The notes beneath the pieces are model-generated. The model was not told where the DNA came from and did no database searches. It worked only from the letters and a program-made list of their open reading frames with translations. Both the position numbers and the translations under genes were made by a program. A stretch of 5,091 nucleotides of DNA from CAWDLX01 sp046728155 (lineage in GTDB: Bacteria; Actinomycetota; Actinomycetes; Mycobacteriales; Micromonosporaceae): NCBI GenBank assembly GCA_046728155.1, contig JBKPDY010000109.1, positions 1 through 5,091 of the forward strand. The letters run 5' to 3'. Shown here one piece after another: positions 1 through 5,072 of this stretch; positions within the stretch are counted from its first letter, which is position 1; each line of letters starts with the position of its first letter.

Positions 1-244
1 GAACTCATCCACCGTGGTATGAGAATCCAGCCACACGGCTCCACGCAACCAGGGGCACAGCATCCCAGGCCTGTCTCCGGGCTCAGGCTGAAGATCGTGT
101 CGTCAACGGCTCACCAAGCTCAGTAGTGAAGAGCCGCCAAACCCGCTGTTTGAGCGTGGCGTATGTAGGGATTCCCCCTTGCGCCGCCCAACATCCGCTT
201 GCAGAATCAAGGTATCAGTCCCCGAGACGAGCCTCTCCAGCGCC

Positions 245-316
245 AGGGGACACGGGAGCCGCTCCGTCGAGCAAGGAGCGAGGGGACACGGGGGCCGCTC
301 CGTCGAGCGAGGAGCC
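245..316 (+). repeat. Two tandem 36-bp repeats, each able to form a hairpin, ending at the ribosome binding site
   Basis: Units 245-280 and 281-316 are adjacent and differ at only three of 36 positions. Each contains a GCTCC ... GGAGC inverted repeat: 260-265 with 275-280 in the first unit, and 297-301 with 311-315 in the second. The repeat stops one base before the ATG at 318. Because 36 is a multiple of three, the tyrosinase frame stays open through it and would encode a 12-residue repeat if read (GDTGAAPSSKER-like). The close similarity means a recent duplication or a maintained structural element. It might be a local case of an interspersed palindromic repeat family, but no other copy exists in this window. 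Confidence 0.85.
309..314 (+). promoter_or_regulatory. Shine-Dalgarno GAGGAG for the tyrosinase, inside a repeat hairpin
   Basis: GAGGAG lies 3 bases before the ATG at 318 and 6 bases before a second in-frame ATG at 321. Spacing therefore favours 321 as the actual initiator, although either codon gives essentially the same protein. The site overlaps the 3' arm of the hairpin in the second 36-bp repeat (297-315), so folding of the leader could hide it. No comparable site precedes the GTG at 126, which is the main reason for rejecting that longer start. Confidence 0.7.
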
Positions 317-317
317 A

Positions 318-2066
318 ATGATGGCAAAATATATTGTCCACTCGGGGGACACATTCAGTGCCATTGCTGCCAGGTTCGGCGTGACCCTGGCTGCTCTAGT
401 CAGCGCGAACCCGCAGATCGCCGACCCGAACCGCATCTTCCCCGGACAGATCATCACCATTCCGGGCAGCTCCCCGGCGCCCGGGTCGGACTATGTCGTC
501 CAGACCGGCGACACCCTCACCGCCATCGCCAGCCGATTCGGCGTGACCCTGCCAGCCCTCAAGGCCGCGAACCCGCAGATCGCCGACCCGAACCGCATCT
601 TCCCGGGTCAGGTCATTACTGTCACGTCCGTGATCACCTATGTACGGCACAATATTTGGACTCTGGACCAGATCGATCACTGGCACCCGACGATCCACGC
701 ATACGCACGTGGGGTGGGAGTTCTGATAGATCGGACGAACGCCAATCCGCTCGACCCGATCGGTTGGCAGTATCAATCCGACGTCCACGGGACGGGTGTG
801 AACCCGGACAATTTCCGCAACCAATGCCAGCACGTCACGTGGTTCTTCCTGCCGTGGCACCGGATGTACCTCGAGTGGTTCGAACGGATCATCAAGTCCG
901 CGATTGCTGACCTCGCCGATATCGACGATGAGACCAAGACGACCTGGGCACTTCCATATTGGAACTACAGCAGCGATGACGTCGCGCATCGACGTCTGCC
1001 GCAAGCGTTTCTGGATACGACCCTCCCCGATGGCGTCACACCCAATCCTTTGCGAGTACCCGGACGCAACCTCAACAACGGCTCGGCGTTGCCGGCGGCG
1101 GCTGTCGCATTGACAAACGCACTTGCGCCTGTCCCCTTCGCCGGAGTAGGCGGATTCGCCGGTGGGCGTACGGGATTCAGCCACGCCGGGGAGGATCCGG
1201 GTTCATCGATGGGTCCGCTCGAAGCCACTCCGCACGGCGCTGTGCACGTCCAGGTTGGCGGACTCATGGGTGCGTTCAATACCGCGGCGCTGGATCCTAT
1301 TTTCTGGCTTCATCACGCGAACATCGACCGGCTGTGGGAGGTTTGGCGGGGGATGCCCGGCCGCTCGAACACCACCGAGGCGGCGTGGTTGACAGGTGTG
1401 ATCTTCCATTTCCACGATGAGAACGCGGCGCAACTCGACGAGACGGTCCAAGAGGTGCTCGAGACCGAGGCGCAGCTGCACTACAGTTATGAGGACATTT
1501 CTGCGCCCGTTGAAATTTCTGCGCTCATTGACCTGGAGGCGGCCGTGGGACCAAGACCTGAACCAGAGAATCCCCCGGAACTGGTCGGTGCGTCGGACAG
1601 CGCGGTTGCCCTCATAGGGGACACAGCCATCATCACCTTCGGCATCTCTGCGCCCCAGGGTCCACTCGCCGAAGCGGATACCCCAGTTTCCCGCGCGTAC
1701 CTGCGTCTCGAAGACGTGACGGCTCCCGCACCGGCGGGCGTGACCTACGGGGTGTACCTGAACGTGCCCGACGGCGAACCGGCAACCGATGACGCACATT
1801 ACGTCGGGGTCGCCTCCTTCTTCGGCATCGAGGAAACGCGCAATCGGGACAACGAACACGGCGGAATGCGGCTTGCTTTCGACATCACCGACCTGTATAA
1901 CCGGCTCAATGCCGAGGGCCGCTGGAACGATCAGGTCAGCGTCACGTTCGTCCCCCAGTACGTGGAGCCACCCGAGACTCCCGTAGAGATGCCGGTGGAC
2001 GAGGTATCAGCCCCCCAGCAGCCTGGGAACGTACGAGTTGGGCGAGTAAGCGTCTTCCTCCAATGA
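318..2066 (+). CDS. LysM-LysM-tyrosinase (type-3 copper polyphenol oxidase) with C-terminal shielding-like domain
   Basis: A 582-residue copper oxidase expected to oxidise phenols or catechols to o-quinones (melanin-type chemistry). Two LysM domains (about residues 4-48 and 58-102), which in this fold bind peptidoglycan or chitin, precede the tyrosinase core (about 105-400). The CuA signature is complete: HVTWFFLPWHRMYLEWFE at 172-189, with His157, His172 and His181 as likely ligands. Cys170 sits in a C-x-H arrangement with His172, as in fungal enzymes with a Cys-His thioether. CuB is also complete: His306 and His310 (PHGAVH), and His333 in DPIFWLHHANID (326-337). Residues about 420-582 form a beta-rich domain (YGVYLNVPDG, FDITDLYNRL, VSVTFVP) resembling the plant PPO KFDV domain that covers the active site in latent enzyme. 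No Sec or Tat signal is visible, which is odd for a LysM protein. The start follows the Shine-Dalgarno at 309-314; ATG 321 is equally possible and GTG 126 unlikely. The stop overlaps the start of the DUF2182 gene. Family assignment is certain; substrate and location are inferred. Confidence 0.95.
   Translation: MMAKYIVHSGDTFSAIAARFGVTLAALVSANPQIADPNRIFPGQIITIPGSSPAPGSDYVVQTGDTLTAIASRFGVTLPALKAANPQIADPNRIFPGQVITVTSVITYVRHNIWTLDQIDHWHPTIHAYARGVGVLIDRTNANPLDPIGWQYQSDVHGTGVNPDNFRNQCQHVTWFFLPWHRMYLEWFERIIKSAIADLADIDDETKTTWALPYWNYSSDDVAHRRLPQAFLDTTLPDGVTPNPLRVPGRNLNNGSALPAAAVALTNALAPVPFAGVGGFAGGRTGFSHAGEDPGSSMGPLEATPHGAVHVQVGGLMGAFNTAALDPIFWLHHANIDRLWEVWRGMPGRSNTTEAAWLTGVIFHFHDENAAQLDETVQEVLETEAQLHYSYEDISAPVEISALIDLEAAVGPRPEPENPPELVGASDSAVALIGDTAIITFGISAPQGPLAEADTPVSRAYLRLEDVTAPAPAGVTYGVYLNVPDGEPATDDAHYVGVASFFGIEETRNRDNEHGGMRLAFDITDLYNRLNAEGRWNDQVSVTFVPQYVEPPETPVEMPVDEVSAPQQPGNVRVGRVSVFLQ
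375..604 (+). repeat. Recent tandem duplication of the LysM-coding segment (162-bp period)
   Basis: The two LysM domains are encoded by segments offset by exactly 162 bases (54 codons). Bases 404-442 and 566-604 are identical over 39 positions, including silent sites, and 375-389 equals 537-551. They encode FGVTL and ANPQIADPNRIFPGQ in both copies. The linker and the start of each domain have diverged more. Identity at synonymous positions indicates a recent duplication or gene conversion rather than two anciently separate domains. Confidence 0.85.
2063..2066 (+). promoter_or_regulatory. ATGA stop/start overlap coupling tyrosinase and DUF2182 translation
   Basis: The tyrosinase TGA (2064-2066) shares bases with the ATG (2063-2065) of the next gene. 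No Shine-Dalgarno-like sequence is evident just upstream of this ATG, so the second gene is probably translated by ribosomes re-initiating after the first. This implies co-transcription and linked amounts of the two proteins. Confidence 0.85.
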
Positions 2067-2908
2067 TCGTGGTACTGCCGCGGCCGTCGAGCTGGCGGCG
2101 CATGTGGTGGACGCACCCCGAGCTGTCACTCGCCGCCGTAGCGGCAGCTGCATGGCTCGCAATCCTGACCATGCATATCGCCACAGAGCCATTTCACGCT
2201 GCGGCTCAGCATTTTTCGACTCTGATGCCGGAGCAAGCCATGCCAGCTCACCACCATGGCACGTCGAACCCAGGCATCGCAGGGCACCAGTACGTCATGT
2301 CGGACCCAGGGTGGGCGCCGACCTTCCTCGTATCAGTTGGGCTATGGGTCATGATGGCCACGGCGATGATGCTCCCGACGGCGCTGCCGGCGGCACGTTC
2401 GATTTCACTGAACGGGAAGTGGAAACGACGGCAACGCGGGCCAGCACTGTTCGCCGTTGGCTACCTCGCCGTGTGGTCGGCTGTCGGCGCCCTCCTGCTG
2501 TCCGCGGTCTGGTTGGCGGTCTGGTTGATCGGGCCGAAAGCTACTGGCCCATTGGCTATTTCAGGGGCATTGGCCATTGCGGCGGCATGGGAGTCGACGC
2601 GCTGGAAGCGACTGTGTCTGCGTGCCTGCCATCGCTTGCGGTCGTTGCCCCCCGACGGTTGGAGAGCTGACAGAGCATCTGTCCGCGAGGGAATCCGCAA
2701 TGGGGTTTGGTGCACGGGCTCGTGTGGGCCGATGATGGTCGCGATGGCGCTGGCTCCGCATTCGGTCGGGCTGTCGTTGATGCTGTTCCTGTCTGCCGTG
2801 GTCTGGGCGGAGAAGTTGCTGACGAGGGCGGTCGTTTACCTCGGGCTGGCCGCTACCGTGCTCGCTATTGCCGCAATCGTCGTCGCATCCGGGGCACCGG
2901 TCACTTAG
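2063..2908 (+). CDS. DUF2182-family integral membrane protein, candidate metal (copper) handling partner of the tyrosinase
   Basis: 281 residues with about six hydrophobic helices (roughly 21-38, 87-110, 128-156, 162-177, 221-247, 257-275). It matches the DUF2182 family, described as predicted metal-binding integral membrane proteins. Landmarks are WVMMATAMMLPTALP (95-109), WKRLCLRAC (181-189) and WCTGSCGPMM (216-225) followed by a helix ending in AEKLL. The usual family form of the last motif is close to CLGCCW; here one Cys is Ser and the Trp is Gly. The basic N-terminus suggests a cytoplasmic start, which puts loop 39-86 outside. That loop is rich in His and Met (MPEQAMPAHHHG, then GHQYVM), the ligand type used for copper. 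Starting on the tyrosinase stop codon, it is the second gene of that operon. Copper delivery or loading is my inference; the family has no settled biochemical role that I know of. Confidence 0.85.
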   Translation: MIVVLPRPSSWRRMWWTHPELSLAAVAAAAWLAILTMHIATEPFHAAAQHFSTLMPEQAMPAHHHGTSNPGIAGHQYVMSDPGWAPTFLVSVGLWVMMATAMMLPTALPAARSISLNGKWKRRQRGPALFAVGYLAVWSAVGALLLSAVWLAVWLIGPKATGPLAISGALAIAAAWESTRWKRLCLRACHRLRSLPPDGWRADRASVREGIRNGVWCTGSCGPMMVAMALAPHSVGLSLMLFLSAVVWAEKLLTRAVVYLGLAATVLAIAAIVVASGAPVT

Positions 2909-2912
2909 CTGA

Positions 2913-2938
2913 GGTCGCGGCTTCGACCGATCGCGACC
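2913..2938 (+). terminator. Possible hairpin just after the DUF2182 stop
   Basis: GGTCGCG (2913-2919) pairs with CGCGACC (2932-2938) across a 12-base loop, starting 4 bases after the stop codon. An alternative shorter stem, GGTCG with CGACC (2924-2928), competes with it. There is no T-run, so termination would have to be of the U-less type or structural only. Confidence 0.35.
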
Positions 2939-2952
2939 GACCGGATACGAAT

Positions 2953-2971
2953 ACAGCACTACTCGTGCTGT
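2953..2971 (+). terminator. Candidate terminator hairpin, 7-bp stem
   Basis: ACAGCAC (2953-2959) is perfectly complementary to GTGCTGT (2965-2971) around a 5-base loop, 44 bases beyond the DUF2182 stop. It lacks a T-tract, as do many terminator-like hairpins in high-GC bacteria. Being a perfect palindrome it could act on either strand. Confidence 0.45.
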
Positions 2972-3011
2972 GGCCATGGGGCACCTCCGGGGCTCCGGGC
3001 TGAGACCCCGG

Positions 3012-3036
3012 TGCTGGGCCGGCCGAGGCCCCAGCA
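3012..3036. terminator. Strong GC-rich hairpin between convergent genes, possible bidirectional terminator
   Basis: TGCTGGGCC (3012-3020) pairs with GGCCCCAGCA (3027-3036), leaving one bulged C and a 6-base loop. This is the most stable-looking hairpin in the gap. It directly abuts another inverted repeat (CCGGGG 2987-2992 with CCCCGG 3006-3011, flanked by GCA and TGC), so alternative folds are possible. There is no T-run on either side. Its position between two convergent units suggests it terminates or insulates both. Confidence 0.5.
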
Positions 3037-3205
3037 AGTCAACGAGAACCTCACGGTAAATCGCCGGTGGTAGTTACACCAGGTCACAGCCGCTGCCACC
3101 GCGACGGCCCACCTCCGCGCCCGAGCGCCGACTCGGAGTGGATGGCCGGCTGGCTGGTCAATCGTTTTCCTGCGGCCAGATCTGCCACTTATGCGTGTTG
3201 TGCGC

Positions 3206-4747
3206 TTACGCTTCGCCGCGCAGCCAGTCGGCTACGTGTTCGCCGATCATGATGCAGGTGAGGTTGATGTTGGCCCGTGGGATGGCTGGCATGACCGAGG
3301 CATCGGCGACGCGCAGGTTGGGGACGGTGCGGACCCGGCAATGCTGGTCGACCACGGCCATCGGATCGTCTGATGGGCCCATCCGGGCGGTGCCGCACGG
3401 GTGGAACTGGGTGGTTACGGTCGCGCGCACGTAGGCCGCGAGCGCGTCGTCGGAGCTCATCGTTTCCTCCGACAGCAGGGCGACGCGGTGGGTGTGGCGG
3501 GTTATCTCCGGCTGGTGGGCGATCTGCCAGGCCAGGCGGACGCCCCCGACGAGCCGGCGCAGGTCCTCGGGGTCGGCGGCGAAGTTGAGCTCGATCACCG
3601 GTGGGACGCGCGGGTCGGTGCTCGTCAGCTGCAGATGGCCGCGGGCGCGCGGGCGTTCGAGCGCGACGGGCAGCCCGATTGCGAGCGGGGTGCCCACCGC
3701 CGCGACCGCCTGCTGGCCGCCGATGCCCGCCACGTCGACGTGGCTGAAGATGACCTGCTGCATGTCGTTGAACTCGCCGGAGCCGGGGGCGGTGTAGCGG
3801 GCGGCCATCTGCGCGAGCGGGGTCTGCGGGTCGCAGCTGCCTGGCTGGGGGACCAGCAGCAGCCGGGTGACCGGGTGGTCGGTAAGGCCCGCGCCGACGC
3901 CGGGAAGGTCGGCTACTGGCTCGATGCCCAGGCCGGCCAGCGCGGCCTGGGGGCCGATGCCTGAGCGCAGCAGGATCGCTGGCGAGCCGATCGCGCCGGC
4001 GGCCAGGGTGATGCGCCGCCCGCGGACCTGCTCGGGCCCGCCCTCACCGCTGACCTCCACCCCAGTCGCCCGGTCGCCGGCGAACAGGACCCGGTTGACC
4101 AGGCAGCACGGTGCGATGGTGAGGTTGGGCCGGTGCCGGGCGGGCAGCAGGTAGCCGATCGCCGTGGATAGGCGCAGCCGGCCCCGCCGGTTTTGCGGGA
4201 ACGGGCCGACGCCGGTGGCTTCCGGGTGGTTGTGGTCGGCGACCTCGGGGAAGCCGAGGCGGCGGCAGACTTCGAAGAAGGCGCGCTGGACTGGGATCAG
4301 CTCATCGGGCCGCCAGCGGGCGATCGTGATCGGGCCGCCGCGCCCGTGCAGTTCGCCCGCGCCCTCCGGGTCGTCTTCCAGCCGCCGGAAGTAGGGCAGC
4401 ACTTTGGCCCAGCTCCACTCGTCGTTACCCAGCGCCGCCCACTCGTCGTAATCGGCGGGCACGCCGCGAAGAGCGATGGTGGCGTTGACCGCCGAGGAGC
4501 CGCCGATTACCCGGGCCCGCGGATAGGGAATGGCCCGGCCGGGCACGGCCTGCGCGGTCAGCGCCCAGTCGTGTTCCCGCAACGACATGCGCCAGCCGTC
4601 CCGCAGATCGGCGGGCGTTGACGTGAGCGTCGCATAGTCCGGGCCCGCCTCCAGCAGCAGGACCCGGCGCGCCGGTTCCTGCGACAGCCGCGCCGCGAGG
4701 ACCGCGCCAGCGGAGCCGCCACCCACAATGATGTCGTCGTAGTCCAT
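3206..4747 (-). CDS. GMC-family FAD-dependent oxidoreductase (choline dehydrogenase-like)
   Basis: A 513-residue flavoenzyme of normal family length, expected to oxidise a primary alcohol or related substrate with FAD. The N-terminus DYDDIIVGGGSAGAVLAARL is the FAD-binding Rossmann motif, and LLLEAGPD at 30-37 ends the second strand. GMC signature 1 lies near 78-95 (ARVIGGSSAVNATIALRG) and signature 2 at 251-265 (GAIGSPAILLRSGIG). The C-terminal half has the catalytic pair: His449 in FHPCGT and probably Asn493 in RANINLT, followed by IMIGEHVADWL. The residue that is His in covalently flavinylated choline oxidase is Val here, so non-covalent FAD is likely. No signal peptide or membrane segment is seen, so it is probably cytoplasmic. 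It follows the ABM-like gene by 15 bases and is probably co-transcribed. The substrate cannot be read from the sequence. G+C looks higher than in the left half of the window. Confidence 0.95.
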   Translation of the reverse strand: MDYDDIIVGGGSAGAVLAARLSQEPARRVLLLEAGPDYATLTSTPADLRDGWRMSLREHDWALTAQAVPGRAIPYPRARVIGGSSAVNATIALRGVPADYDEWAALGNDEWSWAKVLPYFRRLEDDPEGAGELHGRGGPITIARWRPDELIPVQRAFFEVCRRLGFPEVADHNHPEATGVGPFPQNRRGRLRLSTAIGYLLPARHRPNLTIAPCCLVNRVLFAGDRATGVEVSGEGGPEQVRGRRITLAAGAIGSPAILLRSGIGPQAALAGLGIEPVADLPGVGAGLTDHPVTRLLLVPQPGSCDPQTPLAQMAARYTAPGSGEFNDMQQVIFSHVDVAGIGGQQAVAAVGTPLAIGLPVALERPRARGHLQLTSTDPRVPPVIELNFAADPEDLRRLVGGVRLAWQIAHQPEITRHTHRVALLSEETMSSDDALAAYVRATVTTQFHPCGTARMGPSDDPMAVVDQHCRVRTVPNLRVADASVMPAIPRANINLTCIMIGEHVADWLRGEA

Positions 4748-4757
4748 GGGCCTATCG

Positions 4758-4761
4758 CTCC
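4758..4761 (-). promoter_or_regulatory. Ribosome binding site of the GMC oxidoreductase
   Basis: On the minus strand GGAG lies 10 bases upstream of the ATG at 4747-4745, inside the 15-base gap after the upstream gene. This supports the chosen start, which also places the FAD motif at the very N-terminus as expected for the family. Confidence 0.6.
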
Positions 4762-4762
4762 G

Positions 4763-5059
4763 TCAGAGATCCTCCTCGCGGAGCACGTCCAGATTGCGGA
4801 ACGTCAGGCCACTATCGCTGATCCCTGCCAGGAAGGTGGCGAACTCCCCGGTCTCAGGCCGGGCGGAATTTTCCATGCCCTGCTCGTAGGAGGCGAACTC
4901 CACCATGAGCAGGTACCGGTCCGGGGCGTCGCGGTCGTGTCTCAGCACCGCCCGATGCGGTATCCGGTGACCTTCCGACCGGGCCATCCACTCATCGAGG
5001 CTGGCATTGAACTCGTCAATGCGGCCCGTGGTGAACTCGATGATCTGCGCGAACTTCAT
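4763..5059 (-). CDS. Small ABM-like dimeric alpha/beta-barrel protein, function unknown
   Basis: 98 residues with the ferredoxin-like strand/helix pattern of the antibiotic biosynthesis monooxygenase-like superfamily: strand MKFAQIIEF, helix about 13-28, strands HRAVLRHD and RYLLMVEFAS, a helix, and a last strand TFRNLDVL. The segment SYEQGMENSARPETGEF followed by FRNLDVLRE is, from memory, characteristic of a family widespread in actinobacteria and usually annotated hypothetical. Members of this fold act as dimers and may be cofactor-free oxygenases, isomerases or binding proteins; no catalytic residue can be assigned here. It is the first gene of a pair with the GMC oxidoreductase (15-base gap), suggesting a shared pathway. 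The ATG is supported by a good Shine-Dalgarno. No signal peptide is present, so it is probably cytoplasmic. Confidence 0.85.
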   Translation of the reverse strand: MKFAQIIEFTTGRIDEFNASLDEWMARSEGHRIPHRAVLRHDRDAPDRYLLMVEFASYEQGMENSARPETGEFATFLAGISDSGLTFRNLDVLREEDL

Positions 5060-5067
5060 GGAAATAA

Positions 5068-5072
5068 CCTCC
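5068..5072 (-). promoter_or_regulatory. Ribosome binding site of the ABM-like gene
   Basis: GGAGG on the minus strand lies 8 bases upstream of the ATG at 5059-5057, which is ideal spacing and fixes the start. Only 19 further bases remain to the window edge, so the promoter of this two-gene unit is probably at or beyond it. Confidence 0.8.

Larger units (their letters stand above)
1..317. other. Upstream region of the tyrosinase operon, no convincing gene
   Basis: No convincing complete gene lies here. The reading frame of the tyrosinase is open without a stop from base 3, with a GTG at 126. The peptide it would add lacks a recognisable domain, a signal peptide or a Shine-Dalgarno sequence, so it is probably a chance open frame in GC-rich DNA. 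On the minus strand an ATG at 63-61 opens a frame of 21 codons running off the left edge, with a GGAG about 11 bases upstream. It could be the start of a divergent gene but is too short to judge. Small inverted repeats are present: CAAAC-N5-GTTTG at 138-152, and CGGCTC (107-112) opposite GAGCCG (131-136). I found no clear -35/-10 pair. The promoter of the tyrosinase operon should lie here but cannot be pinned down. Confidence 0.5.
2909..3205. other. Non-coding gap between convergent operons
   Basis: 297 bases lie between the stop of the DUF2182 gene and the stop of the GMC oxidoreductase gene. The first 130 bases carry several inverted repeats consistent with transcription termination. The remainder (about 3037-3205) shows no recognisable gene, repeat or transposase remnant. 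Short open frames there have no domain-like content. Confidence 0.6.

Noticed and set aside
144..230. Sigma-70-type promoter upstream of the tyrosinase
   Set aside because: TTGAGC (150-155) and TTGCAG (199-204) resemble -35 boxes, but no acceptable -10 box lies at 16-18 bases from either.
245..316. CRISPR-like array
   Set aside because: There are only two units, directly adjacent with no spacer between them, so this is a simple tandem duplication.
179..910. Plus-strand open frame of 243 codons overlapping the LysM and CuA region in another frame
   Set aside because: Out-of-frame shadow of the tyrosinase; its low-complexity Arg/Pro/His translation has no motif.
396..1184. Long minus-strand open frame (262 codons) opposite the tyrosinase
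   Set aside because: It lies entirely antisense to a gene with exact copper signatures. Its translation is Arg/Val/Gly-rich without domains, a usual product of GC-rich codon bias.
1203..1859. Minus-strand open frame of 218 codons opposite the tyrosinase C-terminal half
   Set aside because: Antisense shadow without recognisable motifs or a ribosome binding site; the plus-strand frame is coherent across the whole span.
2561..3037. Minus-strand open frame of 158 codons spanning the DUF2182 3' end and the gap
   Set aside because: Mostly antisense to the membrane protein; Arg/Pro/Gln-rich without domain; crosses the hairpin cluster.
3037..3205. Possible transposase or insertion-sequence remnant in the gap
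   Set aside because: Translations in the frames I tried showed no transposase motif, and no paired terminal inverted repeats or target-site duplication were seen.
3401..3964. Plus-strand open frame of 187 codons inside the GMC gene
   Set aside because: Antisense to a complete flavoenzyme with both GMC signatures; Gly/Ala/Arg-rich composition with no domain.
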